Source: Ailurus styani (lineage: Eukaryota; Chordata; Mammalia; Carnivora; Ailuridae). From it: a stretch of DNA of 64,000 nucleotides. Both the position numbers and the translations under genes were made by a program. Shown here piece after piece: positions 1 through 12,377 of the stretch. The stretch covers positions 5,724,453-5,788,452 of the forward strand of contig LNAC01000032.1 of NCBI GenBank assembly GCA_002007465.1, written 5' to 3'. Position 1 is the stretch's first letter. Each line of letters begins with the position of its first letter. The notes beneath the pieces are model-generated. The model had not been told where the DNA came from. It worked only from the letters and a program-made list of their open reading frames with translations, and did no database searches.

Positions 1-540
1 AACTAAAGCTGGTATTTTGATCTTTTGTTTTGGATTTTTTTTTTCTCTTTCTCAATGGATTATGTGTTCAGGAGGGGAATTATCCCCTGACTTATGAGCT
101 CTCTAATTCTCCATCATCCTGGAGATTCCCTCTAGGGATTCCAAAAAGAATAACCATATAGGAGTTATAGGTAAAGAGTACAATGAGTGAAGCTGCTTCA
201 TGAAAGAAGATGGACAAACTAGAGAGTCTTACTTACATCAAGAAAGAAGGAGTTCCTCAGTTCTATTAATGATTACTAGGTAGGAATTCAGGCTTATAAT
301 TGTGATATTTCCAGTTTTTGAAGAAAAACTATAAATTAGATTTTCATATTAAAACATCTATTTTTAAAATATTGGCTAAATTTAATGAACAAAAAAACAC
401 TAAGTAAATCAAGCAAACCCTGTCTGTAGACCTATGAACTGTCAGTTTATTCTAAAATCCCGTCATTATTTACAAATCCCAGTGTTTTCATTCTAACAGA
501 GCACGTTGGTATTCTTCTAGGTTAAAGGGGTTCAAATAGC
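1..540. other. unique AT-rich DNA, nothing recognised
   Basis: I see no gene, recognisable repeat or regulatory site here. The sequence is AT-rich with many stops in every frame. Confidence 0.5.
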
Positions 541-556
541 TGGGCCTGGACATATT

Positions 557-760
557 GGTTTTTTTAAAATATTTTATTTGTTTATTTGACACAGAGAGAG
601 AGGGCAGATCACAACAGGCAGAGAGGCAGGCAGAGAGAGAGGAGGAAGCAGACTCCCACCGCTGAGCAGGGAGCCCGACGCGGGGCTCGATCCTAGGACC
701 CTGAGATCATGACCTGAGCCGAAGGCAGAGGCTTTAACCCACTAAGCCACCCAGGCGCCC
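557..760 (-). mobile_element. CAN-SINE, young, minus strand
   Basis: Reading the minus strand gives the tRNA-derived head (GGGCGCCTGGGTGGC), the 'GGGTTAAAGCC'-like motif, a CT-rich body and a short A-rich tail. It is flanked by a 16-base target-site duplication, TGGGCCTGGACATATT at 541-556 and the same with one mismatch at 761-776. The near-perfect duplication marks a fairly recent insertion of a non-autonomous element mobilised by L1. It has no coding capacity. Confidence 0.95.
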
Positions 761-776
761 TGGGCCTGGATATATT

Positions 777-2440
777 ACATGAGAATAAAATATGATTGTA
801 GAGAGAATGTCTCCCAACAACATGAAAATATTCAGGGCTAAAAGTAAGGGCTTCTTAGGGCAGTCTGTATTTAATGCCACACAGTAGATAGATAAATGAT
901 TTGCCTTTGAAGATATTTTATTTGCTTGGAAGTAATGATAAATTTTGTAAAATTGAAACTAAGAAAATATTAATCTTTATAAATTGTCTAAAGCTTGTAT
1001 ACCATGAATATCCAGGAAGTAGAGAAGAGGTAATAAGAATATTCTTACAGATGAAGCAGCCAGCCAGTGTCAGAGGCATAGTAGGACTCTAAAAATAGAA
1101 ACCAGCTAAGGTATTGTCACAGGGAACGTTGCTACGACTCTGCTGTGCATTGACAACTCATAGAAGCAAAAAGAGGAATTTTTGGCTTTCCTCTCTGTCT
1201 CCTATTTCTTTTAATGGAAAGAGTGTATTTCCCAAGAGTCATTGCATACTTTTTAAATTTCACCACACATTCATGCATCAATGTCTTTTTTTTTTTTTTC
1301 AACTTCAGGACACGGGGCTAAGTTTATTTTTTCAAATAATGGAGGTCAGGGGTAAGCCATAGAGGTTGCAGACCTGCTCTGGGGGAACTCTTCACATTTC
1401 ATTACCAGGTGACTTCAGTTAACAATGTACCAAATTCAAGATTTTATGTAAAATCCAGAATATTAATTTTACTCTATTTCTTTTTATTTTTTATACATTG
1501 TACTATATGTAACAATCCTGAAATGTAGAATTTTTTAAAAAATTAAATGTGAGAATAAATCTGTAGAGTATTTAATTGGTAGAATTCTAATCACTTTACC
1601 TTGAATTGTATAGAAAACTAATATTATTCTAGAACTAAACTTTAATCATTATTTATTAAATTAAGTCTGTTATATATTGCTAATACACTTTACAAAAAGA
1701 CTTTTGGATGATCCAATGTGGCCTAATGTTGAAAACAGTACCAACAAATATTGCATTTTCTTTTGTTCCTATTTCATAAATGAGCACTTCGCTTTCAATT
1801 ATTATTATTCCTAAATTTTATATAAGACATGGGAAGGATTAATCTCCTATTATCTTTAAGATCATTCTATTGTTTTGTTCTATGTGTTGCCTGGACAACT
1901 AAAGAACAATAAGCCTTTTAATAACTGAAAATCTTGTCATGTTGAATAAAAAAATAAAGGACTCTATTTTTGGGGGCATGGGGAGCAGGCCATTTTATGC
2001 TGACACCCTCCTGAGGTAAAACATAATGAGGAAATTCAGGCACCCTATGCTGTATTACTATACAGTAAGGTCAATTTCACCGCAAGGTGCAACCTCTCAG
2101 CATAGATTCAGGGAATGTTGGACATTTTAAAAGCAGTCATTCATTCATATATCTGGTCAGTACTTATTCCCAGCAGATAGAACTGTCATGTCCAGCCGCT
2201 TCCAAGAGATACCTACCAGATGGTCTATTAAATTTATCCGACCTTCCCATGTCAGGACATCAGGAAAGAGCCCAGGTTCTATTTCCTGCCACATGCATCA
2301 GAATTTGCATGCTACCTGAACCAATAAGAACAACCTTTGAAATGATAATTCACTGGACATCTTTCACAACTTCTCCTTCAGCCTGGGATGCTGTCTTCTG
2401 CGATGTGTCTTGGTACCATATTTACACATTCTCAGATGGC
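777..2440. other. unique AT-rich DNA, no gene recognised
   Basis: No repeat or exon recognised. A plus-strand open frame of about 126 codons at 2087-2467 has no domain, repeat or homologue that I recognise, and it runs into an L1 fragment, so I treat it as chance. Confidence 0.4.
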
Positions 2441-2870
2441 CCATCTCTTTCATATTTGTCCATATAAGTGTAGGTCTAGTTCTAGAGTCAATATTTTCTT
2501 TCACTGAACTATTTGTCTATCTATGTACCAATAACATGTTATATTGATTACCAAAGCTGTATGATAAAGGCTTCTAACATTGTTAATTTTTTTCAAAGTT
2601 ATGCATTTCATGGTCCAGTGCTTGTCCATATGTATTTTAGAAGTAGTTGGTCATTATGTACAGAAAAACTCACTGAGATTTCAATTGGTATTGCATTCAA
2701 ATCTATAGATCAATTTGAGGAGAGTTCATATCTTAAAAATATTGAGTCCTCTAACCCATGAACATGATATGTCTCTCTGTTTTATTTTTGCCTTCCTTAA
2801 TTTCTCTCAGCAATGTACAAGTTTTTGTCACAACTTTTGTCACAACTTTTTTCTCTTTTTTAAACTATAT
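2440..2870 (-). mobile_element. old L1 fragment (ORF2 region), minus strand
   Basis: The plus strand reads as the reverse complement of mammalian L1 ORF2. Recognisable phrases include the 'TTGGTATTGCATTCAAATCTATAGATCA' type stretch around 2682-2711 and the 'CCATGAACATGATATGTCT' stretch at 2757-2775, which is the antisense of the ORF2 segment encoding a D-I-P-C-S-W-like motif. Many indels and stops mean it is long dead. Edges are approximate. Confidence 0.75.
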
Positions 2871-2876
2871 ATCTCC

Positions 2877-2979
2877 TTTTTTTTTTTTTAATTTAAGCTC
2901 TAAACCCAGCATGGGGTTTGAACTCACAACCCTGAATCAAGAGTCACACGCTCTACTGATTGAGACAGCCAGGCAGTCC
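2877..2979 (-). mobile_element. short, old CAN-SINE-like copy, minus strand
   Basis: A T-run is followed by sequence that on the minus strand resembles the tRNA-like SINE head (CTGGCTGTCTCAATCAG, box-B-like GGGTTGTGAGTTCAAACCCC). It lacks the CT-rich body, as in the older short SINE class. No convincing duplication was found, and it abuts the 3' side of the L1 fragment. Confidence 0.7.
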
Positions 2980-3007
2980 AGCACAATTTTTTCTATTTGA
3001 TATTTCT

Positions 3008-3204
3008 TTTTTCTTTAAAGATTTTATTTTTTCATTTGTCAGAGAGAGAGGGAGAGAGCACAAGTTGGCAGAGTGGCAGGCAGAGGTAGAGAAGCAGTGT
3101 CCCCACTGAGCAAGGAGTCTGATGTAGGACTTGATCCCAGGTTACTGGGATCATGACCTGAGCTGAAGGCAGCTGCTTAACTGACTGAGCCACCCAGGCA
3201 TCCC
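3008..3204 (-). mobile_element. CAN-SINE, minus strand
   Basis: A complete minus-strand SINE with poly(A) complement at the left and head at the right. It is flanked by TCTATTTGATATTTCT (2992-3007) and TCTATTTGACATTTCT (3205-3220), a 16-base duplication with one mismatch. The body has diverged more than that of the 557-760 copy. Confidence 0.93.
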
Positions 3205-3220
3205 TCTATTTGACATTTCT

Positions 3221-5618
3221 GATATTATTGTACATTATGTGTCCATGTTTCTTTGTCTTTCTCTCTCTCTTTATCTCTTTCTCTCAAAACCCTTGTTCTG
3301 AATGAATCAAGCTCTCCATAGATGGATGGGTCTCTGTGGCAAGGATTTGTTCTCAGGCCGACAGTCAGTGAGAACTTGAAACCTGACAATATTTACATGA
3401 GTGGGCTTAGAAGTAGATTTTCCTCTAGTCAAGAATCAAAATGACTACTATCCTAAGCAATACCTTAATGTAGCCCTGTGAGTGACCCAGAGTTATGGGC
3501 ACCCAGCCAAGCCACACCCATATTACATGGTCCACAGAAACTATGAAATAATTTAATCCACTAAATTTTAGAGTAACTTGTTATACAATAATGCATATCT
3601 AATGCAATGGTTTACATTTACACAAGTTATCACTATAGTTTATATTGTCTGCATAACATATTAAAATAAACATTTCTTTTTACTATTTTAATGCAGATAT
3701 AAATTAATTAAAATTAATATTTAAGTTGATCAGTCTGGTGTTCCACGTTTTAAGTATGGCTAGGGGTGATCAGTATACTTAAGCAGGCAGTCCAACCGTG
3801 TCTTCTGCCAGAATGAACTATCACACCGAGAGATGGTTAAGTATGTTGATAGAAATTTTTTAAGATTACAAAGCAAAGCAAAGACAGATTCAGAAACTGA
3901 AGTCAGATCTCCTTTTCCTGCTCCATATTATTATGCATTAGTTTAGCCAGCTACTACTCTATTGTGTGTGCATGTGCACGCATGTGTGATATGATAACAA
4001 ACTAGAACCTCTGCCACATATAGTAAAGAAGAATTTCTAATTCTTCTCAGCTGCAAAAAAGCAAACTGCTCAAAGCTAGGGACAGTCAAAGATAATGATG
4101 GGCAGATGTAATTTTCAAGAATTTTCTTGTTTGGAAAGAACATAAGCAGATGTTATAGAGCTCACAAAGGCTAATATTCCACAGCAAAAAGACAATTTGT
4201 CTTATTCCTCATGTTCTGCACTGCCCTTTCTGAGCAAAGATTTTTTGCACAGGTTATGTGTCTCTCTTGTTCAGGTCAAACTTTGTAGTGCTTGTGGCAT
4301 TAATTTAATAGTAAGAGAACATGCTGGAATTCTCTAATGCTATTCTCCTCTAGGAAAAAAAAGGCAATGCATCAGTTTAGTGCTTTTATGACACTGTCTT
4401 ATTTGGTCAGATAATCATTGTTTAAAGAACACACTGACACTGTTTACGTGAAAACCGTCAATGTGCTCTATTTGGGTCAAATCCACATGGGAAATATGAA
4501 GTTAAAAGTTACACAATTATTTTAAAATTTTAGGACATAGTAGATTTTTTTCTTTAGTTTTGCTAACATAAATTTAATCAAAATTGCATCAGTGTTTCTT
4601 CTTTAATTTCACACACACAAATGCAGGTAAAACTCTGTGTATGGAAACAAATGATGTTAGGTTAAATACAAATGACATGGAGGTACAAAAATGTGAATTG
4701 ATTTTATTTATCCAAACTGAGTTGGCTCATGAAATCTTCCATTGTAGTTCAATATTTAGGAATTCAAGATTTAAACTTAGTCACTGTCCAGTTCAGAAAA
4801 TAATCTCTTTTAAGTTATTTCAGGCCATTAAAGTTTTCACCTCTTCTACCCTGTTTTCTTTATGGCTCCCCAGCTGTCATATGAACGTGGGATAATGGAC
4901 AGGTTTCCTGGAAGATATGGGGGCAGATATCTCTACCCCACTTCTTTCTGCTACATCATCACAGTGAAATCCTTCCTGGCTTCCCTGACATATAGCTGGC
5001 TTCCTCCTCACTCAAGAATATTTGGTAGGATTTGCTGTTGGTGACCTCCTTGCCTTACAGGGTCTCCATCCGCAAGGAGCACACAGTGCCTTCCTTGTCT
5101 TGAAACCACACCCACCTTATCTCGTTCACCAGTGCTCTCAGCACTTTCCAATCCTTCATAGGATCTTTTTGAAAATTCTAGATCTTCCTTAATCCCCTAT
5201 GACTCCGATGAGGAATTCTGGAGGGTGATATACATGAAGCATACTTAAGACATTTCTTTAATATATCATCCTACTATTTTTATTCTATTCTCTCCACTCA
5301 ATTCTTTGTCAAAGTACAACCTGCGAGGCATTTGTTTCCAAGAGTCCTAAACCGGAAGAGTATCAACTCTCTCTGCTTTTGTCTTTTCCCTCAACTTACT
5401 TCAGATTTCTGTCATTTTGCTCTTCCCTGGACCTTAGATTTATAGGATTGAAAGCACTAGGTCTTTTCTCAGTGACTTCATAGCATTTTGACTCTAATTT
5501 TATTAAATATTAACCCAGCTACTCCCTAATAGGCCACAAAGGGTTTTTCTCCTTCCTAGATTTCAGACTGTTTTCTAGAGTTGATCTCTTTGTTTTATGT
5601 AATCTGTATCTTTGATCT

Positions 5619-5662
<44 letters not shown>

Positions 5663-7863
5663 GTCATTGCTCTAATAAGCATAGAGCTCCAGGAGAAATA
5701 GACAGTAAGGATAATGTCAAGAAATGAAAGGAATTATAATAACAATAATAAAAAGACCCAGACAAAACAAAACCTTTGTACTAGATCTCCAAGTAGCTGA
5801 TTGCTTAGAAGTGGAAGGACCCTTATGAGAGTGGATATTCTTTGCAAAATGCAAAGATTTCCAAAGGTGGGAGGGTAGAGAACACAACAGATAAAATCGG
5901 GAGAGGTACACAGAAGGGTGTCAAGAGGTCATTAGAGCAATCTGACCGAGTATTTTATAGGGACTTGTCTGGAGCCTCTGGGAGGAAGAACTATGAGTTT
6001 TTTCTAAAGAAACAGGAGACGTTTCATTACACTAGCCAAGAGAGAAACTGAAATTAATCAGGACAAGAAACATATATCAAACAGAGGCCAGTGAATATAT
6101 TCTTTCCCCCATGCCACAAAACACATAATCCATCCAAGAAATTATTCCCCAATAATTAAGGCAGGAAATGTGGGACTAGGAAAACACTGTTGTGAATTAA
6201 CCCTGATAACCAACAAGAGCCTTCATTTTTTTTACCTCTTAGTTTTTGTTTTTGTTTTTATCTTTGTCTTTATGCAACTAAATTTTAAAACAAAAAAACC
6301 AAGTACCTTTTTTTGAAGGCAGAATTTGGTCTCACCATCCCAGCACCCATTAAATGAAATAGTGGGTTTAGAATCTATTGAGGTAAATTATAGAATATAA
6401 TATCATAATTGTAAAAATGTGAAGTTGTAATATATATTTTACACAGATTTAAAACACTCAATTCTTAGCACATTAATATAAACTATGGATACTGCCAAAA
6501 CAGCCTTATATCATGATTTCTTATCCTGGAGATAAGGGCACCCAAGGATTAGCTTTACCATGGTGCCTAGACTTTCCCTTCTGACTTTTTTCCTGATGGA
6601 CCCTATAATTTAAAATGAATGTTCTACTAAGTGAGCAATAGAAAATGTGGACTTATCCCAAGCGAATGAACACTGAAAATAGATAATCAGGTTTGGGGAG
6701 CTTTAGTGACACCCAGAGCCAGTGGTTTAGTATCACTAAATGAATGCTGGCTTCCAGAGTTCTTTCACTGGAACTGAATTTGAGCGCTGTTTCCACCTCT
6801 GCTTAACAGAGAACCATTTTGGGATCTAGGCCTTTTTTTCCTAGATTTTCTCTCCAAAAATCCTTCACTCAAGGTATTTGTATACAGAGTTTGTTGAGAA
6901 TTTGCAGGGGGAATTTAATCATAAAAAACTCAAACTTTTTAATATTAAATAGCAGACATCTTTGTTCTTAAAAATTCTCTGAGTATAGGTCACTGGCAAC
7001 TTTTTCCTGCACTCTAATCACATAATTTATTATTTAGTTCCCTTTCACTTTCCCCTCTCCTCAATTTTAGTTTCATCTGGTGTTTTGTTTCTATTGTAAC
7101 TCATGGCATTCATGATGTATTAAAGGATTCTATGACAACCGGGCTTGTAATGTGCCCTTCCCAGGGTGATATTATTATGGTGGGTGTTGAAGGGCCATCA
7201 ACCCATAACCACTTTAAATTAAATCTTTATTGGGCTTTTCCAGGTCATGTGATTTGTAAGAATTTGAAAAACATACCCAGTTCTCAGAAGATACCTTATT
7301 TTTCTGCACTCAAACGTAAGGCTGAGCCAGTCAGTTTGCCATGCCACACATTTGTGTGCAGGTAAATTTTCTCATCAGTTCTTTTGCTTTTAACATTTTG
7401 GCTTTGTAAGGGCATTTTTGGCTCAGTTCTTCACTGTACACAGATCAAAGTCATGTGTCCTTTTTTGCATGTGTGCTTTTAAAACCCAAGACTGAGCTAC
7501 AAGAATTGGCAAACTCTGTTAGGGTAGTCACCAGCTTTAGCACTTGCTTTTATGTCTGGATTCAGACTCATTTCATTTTTGTCTTCTGTGGAAATTCCCT
7601 TCTTTCTTGCCAGCTCAGACATGAATTTAAGAAAATTAAGAATACATACTTCAGCCAAATTGTTTTGCATTTAATGTTTTGTAGACAGGGAATTTTCAGG
7701 ACATCTGGTCTACTATAGAACCAGAAGTGCAAGGCTCTCCTTTCTTTGCTCACTCATTACCAATTTCTGTTCATTTCATTGGCAGAGTCATTCATTCGTA
7801 TTTTTGTGGGGGATCATTTTGAAAATATTTCTTCTGGTATCACCTTCTTTGCACAAAGAAGCT
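3221..7863. other. repeat-poor unique DNA, no gene recognised
   Basis: A stretch of 4.6 kb in which I recognise no SINE, L1 or exon, apart from a CA microsatellite near 5.6 kb. Open frames up to about 100 codons (for example 4584-4895 on plus) show no known motif. A gene-regulatory or intronic role cannot be judged from sequence alone. Confidence 0.4.
5620..5661. repeat. (CA)n microsatellite
   Basis: About 20 uninterrupted CA dinucleotides, a length likely to be polymorphic. Confidence 0.97.
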
Positions 7864-7875
7864 TAACAAGGTATT

Positions 7876-8087
7876 CTTTTTATTTTATTTTACTTGAGAG
7901 AGAGAGAAAGAGCATGAGCAACTTCTGGGTGGTGAAAAGCACAGGGAGAGGGAGAGAGAGAACCCTAAGTAGGTTTCATGCCCAGCACAGAGCCTGATGC
8001 AAGCCCAATCTTACATAACCCTGAAATCATGACCTTAGCTGAAATCAAGAATCCATCACTCAGCTGACTGAGCTACCCAGGCACCCC
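7876..8087 (-). mobile_element. CAN-SINE, older, minus strand
   Basis: A minus-strand SINE with a degraded body. It is flanked by TAACAAGGTATT (7864-7875) and TAACAAGATATT (8088-8099), a 12-base duplication with one mismatch. Part of an 83-codon chance open frame lies inside it. Confidence 0.9.
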
Positions 8088-8099
8088 TAACAAGATATT

Positions 8100-9042
8100 G
8101 CTTTAACCACAGATAACTTTGGCTCTAAAATAGATGTCTATAACCTCTATTAAAATACTATTTCTTCATACTACTATGTTGTGTTTACTAAATTTTTTTT
8201 ACCATTAATCATTAACATTGATAAATATTAGTAATTTTGTTGTTCTGTCTTTCATTTGCAAGGATTTTTTAAAAGTATGTTAATAGACCACATTGTAGTT
8301 GGCCCTTATTTTATTTTCAGTATCAGAGTTCACCAGACTTTGTTGGGGCTTATGCTTCATTTGCAAAATCAGTGCTGCTCATAGTGTGGTCTGTGGTGTG
8401 ATGATGGTCCATAAACTGTTTGTTCTTGGTCTCTGCTAAGTACAGCACAGAAATGGAGTGTTTAGAAACCTTCACAATTTGACATTACGAAGATATCCAA
8501 ACATGTAGTAAATGAACTAAGCTTATTGAGCAGGACATAGTTTGGTTGTGCTGATCACAAACTCATGTGATGATTTCTGTCTGACAGAGCTGTGTGATAG
8601 TTGTGTGACAGTTGTACACAGAAGAAATTTATTCCATTCCACATAAGATGCCAGTGATGAGATAGGGACTGTCCCTTTAGACTATTCCTGAAGAGACTGT
8701 TTGAGATGGATTGGTCTAAATAATAATGTGTATTTTATAACTTCAAATGAATTCAAATCGTTTTTTCTAGGAATATATTCAGTTATTTCAAATATATTAG
8801 TGGTAAGGCCCAATTTTAGATTTTTTTTTTCTCAGTGGCCAGTGCCTTTAATCTGAAATTGTATACCTACATCTCTTCCATGGTTACTATAAGTCACATG
8901 AAAGAATGAACAAAAATTCAAGTTACAGACATAGATATTTTACTTGTGCTGGAAACAAACTCAAAGTACCACCAGCAGTTGGTAATAGATGCTATTATGT
9001 TAGGTGAGGGTAGCATAAAGGCTGTCACTATTTAAGAGACCA
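8100..9042. other. mostly unique DNA; possible hAT remnant
   Basis: No gene recognised. Around 8370-8470 the phrase 'AGTGTGGTCTGTGG ... GGTCCATAAACTG' recalls ancient hAT-type DNA transposon ends, but the match is too weak to call separately. Confidence 0.3.
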
Positions 9043-9230
9043 TGTAGTTGAGGAGTTAAGAATCCAAACCCTGAAACAAGAATGCCTGGTTTCAATTCCA
9101 AGCTCCACCAGTAGTAGCTGTGTAATATTGGGGAAGTTACTTAAACTTTCTGACCTTACTTTTCTTACTTATATAATGAGGATCATGACAAAGGTCCCAT
9201 GTCATAAATTCATTTGGAAAAAAACTCAGT
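9043..9230 (+). repeat. MIR (ancient tRNA-derived SINE), plus strand
   Basis: It matches the MIR pattern in order: 'AATGCCTGGTTTCAATTCC' (9082-9100), 'AGCTGTGTAATATTGGGGAAG' (9116-9136), 'TTACTTAAACTTTCTGACC' and 'ATAATGAGGATCATGA'. The MIR core is well preserved for such an old element. A later CAN-SINE inserted just downstream. Confidence 0.85.
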
Positions 9231-9245
9231 AAAGATTGTCATTAT

Positions 9246-9416
9246 AGGGTCACCTTGGTGGCTCAGTGGGCTAAGCTTCTGCCTTGGGCTCAGGTCATGA
9301 TCTCAGGGTCCTGGAATCGAGCCCCACATCGGGCCCCACTCAGCAGGGAGCCTGCTTCTCCCTCTCCCTCTGCCTGCCTCTCTGCCTACTTGTGATGGAT
9401 CTCTCTCTCTGTCAAA

Positions 9417-9451
<35 letters not shown>

Positions 9452-9464
9452 ATATCTTTAAAAA
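9246..9464 (+). mobile_element. CAN-SINE with long (AAAT)n tail, plus strand
   Basis: The head, box-B-like GGAATCGAGCC, CT-rich body and a (TAAA/AAAT)n tail of about 40 bases are present. The perfect 15-base duplication AAAGATTGTCATTAT occurs at 9231-9245 and 9465-9479. The perfect duplication indicates a recent insertion. Confidence 0.97.
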
Positions 9465-9734
9465 AAAGATTGTCATTATTTTTGGTACTATTTCATGTAC
9501 TCAGAGCAGAGAAGAAGGCTATGGTAATCCACATTTCTATCCAGCACAGCACACACATGGTTGTTTTGAGTCTTACCAGTGGGTGAGAAACTACAAGTAT
9601 ACAAGTTTCAACTGTATTTTTAGTCTCCTCTTAATTTTCCTAACCTAATAGATTTGTTTTTTCTGACCACTACTTCTTCTCCAGGCAGCTCTGTATCTTT
9701 GTTCACCCCTATTTTCAAATATTCTCTCTCATCA

Positions 9735-9845
9735 TATAACAAACATTGATTAAGCATCTTCTAGGTACCAGAAAGTATTCTTAGCTCTTGGGATAAAGGG
9801 ATCAAATACTGTTTCTGTTTTTAAGAAGTTTACAATTTCGTTTGG
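9735..9845 (+). repeat. probable L2/MIR-type 3' remnant
   Basis: The order 'ACATTGATTAAGCATCTTCTAGGTACCAG ... TTCTTAGCTCTTGGGATAAAGG ... TTTACAATTTCG' follows the L2 3' region (TTATTGAGCACCTACTATGTGCCAG pattern). It is strongly diverged. Confidence 0.55.
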
Positions 9846-9849
9846 GCTA

Positions 9850-11780
9850 CTATGTATGTAATACAGATGAATATTGTAAATGTTAGGATAAATACATGAA
9901 TGAGGTATTGAGGGTGTATAAAAAGAAAAGTCTCAAAATTCCATGTGAGAGGGTTATGAGATTTTCTATAAGTGATGCTTCAGGTGATCAGAAAAAATGA
10001 ATGTGTTCTTCAAGAGGACTGGGTAAAGGTGATCAGGTGAAATATTCGTTAGGTGAAGCTAATGTAAATAGGAATCATTCCATACAGGCACATAAAGAAA
10101 ACTTTTCTTTTAGAAGAGGAGGTTGGTGGAAAAATATATCCTCACAATTAGATCCAAAGCCCTGTCAACATAACACTCCCTAACTTTTACAAGGCAGAAG
10201 AGAGATCAATGTTTGCCCTCAGTATTTCTACCAGAACTTTCTTTTTAGAAAATTTTCGATTCTCTTCATTGTCTCTTCTTTGCTGTGGTCAAAGAAACAA
10301 TCAGGAAAAAAAATCAATTTGTTAAATATCACGGAGTGAAAATAAGATGCTTGCTTTGTCAGAGTTGGGAAGCGGAGTGGAGAAACATACCTAGCCAGGA
10401 AAAGCAAAGAAAAAGTCAATAACTGCTGAACAAGAAGGGCCAGCCCAGGTCTGGAGCAAGCCAGGGAATTGCAGAACATGGGCTCAGGTGTGTGAAGTTC
10501 AGAAGGCAGCTCTGGAATATGATGAGCCAGGGGAGAATTTCTGGACTTAGGAATTAAGTGACAGGAAAACGCCAAACTGCAGGAATAATTCTTAGTTAAA
10601 TGAATACTCCAGTATTAAGTTATAAATTAAATGTATTTAAATTGATGACTGTTTTTCACAACTTAGTTCTGATTTCCTTGCATGTATTTTCGAGAAAGAG
10701 AGAAACGTTATAAGCTAGAATCACCATCATTCACTTTATCTTTTCCTAAATTTTAGTCTCTTAAAGAAATACAGACAATGCTTTTATTTCAAATCTGTTT
10801 GCTAAGGCTGAGTACAGAGAGAAGGCAAAACTTGTTTGCACAAATGAATGAGTTGTTTCCCTTATGTGCTCACTTACTAACATTAACTCACCTTCATATT
10901 CAACCTACACATTAAGCACACAGAGATACACACACCCACACACATGCACTTCAGCACATAGAAAGAGGATATTTTAGACACCCTTGAGTAATATACTACA
11001 AGTACCTAATTTAAATCTTTGCTAGGAAGTTGGAAAGAGAAGGAAGGGCATATAATGGATTTTAGCTTTAATTTGTGAAAAATTCCTCTGCCTGTTGTAA
11101 GTCACAGTGGAGAATGGAAAAAGATCCCTCTATGAAAACTGGATTTTGTGTGACTGACACATCCTGCATTTTTAATAACACAGACTGAAATGCATTATTC
11201 AGAATCCACTGTTGTCCAGCAATTCAGCTCTGCTGTAGATCTTCCTACTTCTCGTAGAACTGTTGTCTGCAAAAATTCAAGTTCTTTTTGTGATTAATAC
11301 TAGTAGCCAAGATAGGACTTGTCTACCTAAGTAGAATGTAGTGAACTAGCACAAGAAATTATCCTAACATATTTCAATGGATCAGGTAATTCTGAATCAA
11401 TATTCAGTGTGAAACATCTCAATGAATATCTAAGAATAGCCATTTTGATTTTGATTTTCCTTTGACTGGTGAGAATTGCATCATATTTACACAAAGGAAA
11501 CATTTCATTTGAAGGAACAAAGCATAGGTATAGATGTTACTTCTTAACAGCTGCACTAGAGCCCTTATAAAGTTCCAGAAATTCTTGGAAGTATGGGATG
11601 GTATATTTAAAGATGATGTTATTTATTGTATTCATCTGATAAAGGAATATAGTCTCAACTTTTAAAAACCAAATGTATATATTTTATGGCAACCTAAACA
11701 TATGTTATTAGGAGCTCAAAGACTAGAATCAGTTCAAGAACCCTTCTAAAATTTATATATATACAACAAAACAATCATAT
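9850..11780. other. unique DNA, no gene recognised
   Basis: There is a 115-codon open frame on the minus strand (10228-10575) in non-repeat sequence. Its translation is rich in L, F, S and P, with no domain or signal that I recognise and no flanking gene structure. Chance is the simplest reading, though it is among the longest frames outside repeats. Short CA-rich patches lie near 10917-10945. Confidence 0.35.
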
Positions 11781-11784
11781 AAAA

Positions 11785-11970
11785 TTTGGAGTCAGAAAAA
11801 TTTTTCTCAAGATCTAACTCAGCTACTTGGTACTTACTGAATGGGTTTCAGTCATGTATCTGATCTGAGCATCATTTTCTTCATCTGTGAAAGAGAGGTT
11901 ATAGTAATCCCTACTTCAAAGATCCTGAGAGTCAAATGAGATACTGTAATGCATATGCTTTGTAAGTGAT
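11785..11970 (+). repeat. MIR, plus strand
   Basis: MIR phrases appear in order: 'TTTGGAGTCAGA', 'AACTCAGCTACTTGG', 'CATCATTTTCTTCATCTGTGAAA', 'TATAGTAATCCCTACTTCA' and 'AAATGAGATACTGTAATGCATA'. It is diverged but co-linear with the consensus. Confidence 0.85.
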
Positions 11971-12176
11971 ATTTTAAAGACTTGCACAAGAGTAAGTTTT
12001 ATAATTACTGTTATTGCCTATGTTTCCATTTTTAACTCAAAATATTTGCCCCCATCACTTTAAAGCATACTTTCAAGATCAAAGTTTGCGATGATTAACT
12101 GTTAGTGACTTAGACTCCCACCTGCCTTGGGTTTGATAAGTTGTTCAATCTAAACTCATATAGAAACAATGTATTA

Positions 12177-12377
12177 GGGCGCCTGGGTGGCTCAGTGGGT
12201 TAAAGCCTCTGCTTTCAGCTCAGGTCATGATCTCAGGGTCCTGGGATCGAGGCCCGCATCGGGCTCCCTGCTCGGCAGGGAGCCTGCTTCCTCTTCTCTC
12301 TCTGCCTGCCTCTCTGCCTACTTGTGATCTGATCTCTCTGTGTGTCAAATAAATAAATAAAATCTTAAAAAAAAAAA
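12177..12377 (+). mobile_element. CAN-SINE, young mustelid-type, plus strand
   Basis: A nearly canonical copy: GGGCGCCTGGGTGGCTCAG head, GGGTTAAAGCCTCTGC motif, CT-rich body ending CTACTTGTGATC, AAATAAATAAAATCTT, then poly(A). The perfect 15-base duplication AGAAACAATGTATTA occurs at 12162-12176 and 12378-12392. It is one of the best type copies for identifying the host lineage. Confidence 0.98.

Noticed and set aside
2087..2467. 126-codon plus-strand open frame
   Set aside because: No recognisable domain, no splice or promoter context, and it runs into an L1 fragment. A chance frame is likely.
9421..9455. regular 4-base direct repeats as a possible array
   Set aside because: These are (TAAA)n SINE tails, as at 49825-49870 and 63630-63680. 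There are no spacers, so it is not a CRISPR-like array.
10228..10575. 115-codon minus-strand open frame in non-repeat DNA
   Set aside because: No motif, signal or neighbour supports a gene. It is kept only as an observation because conservation was not testable.
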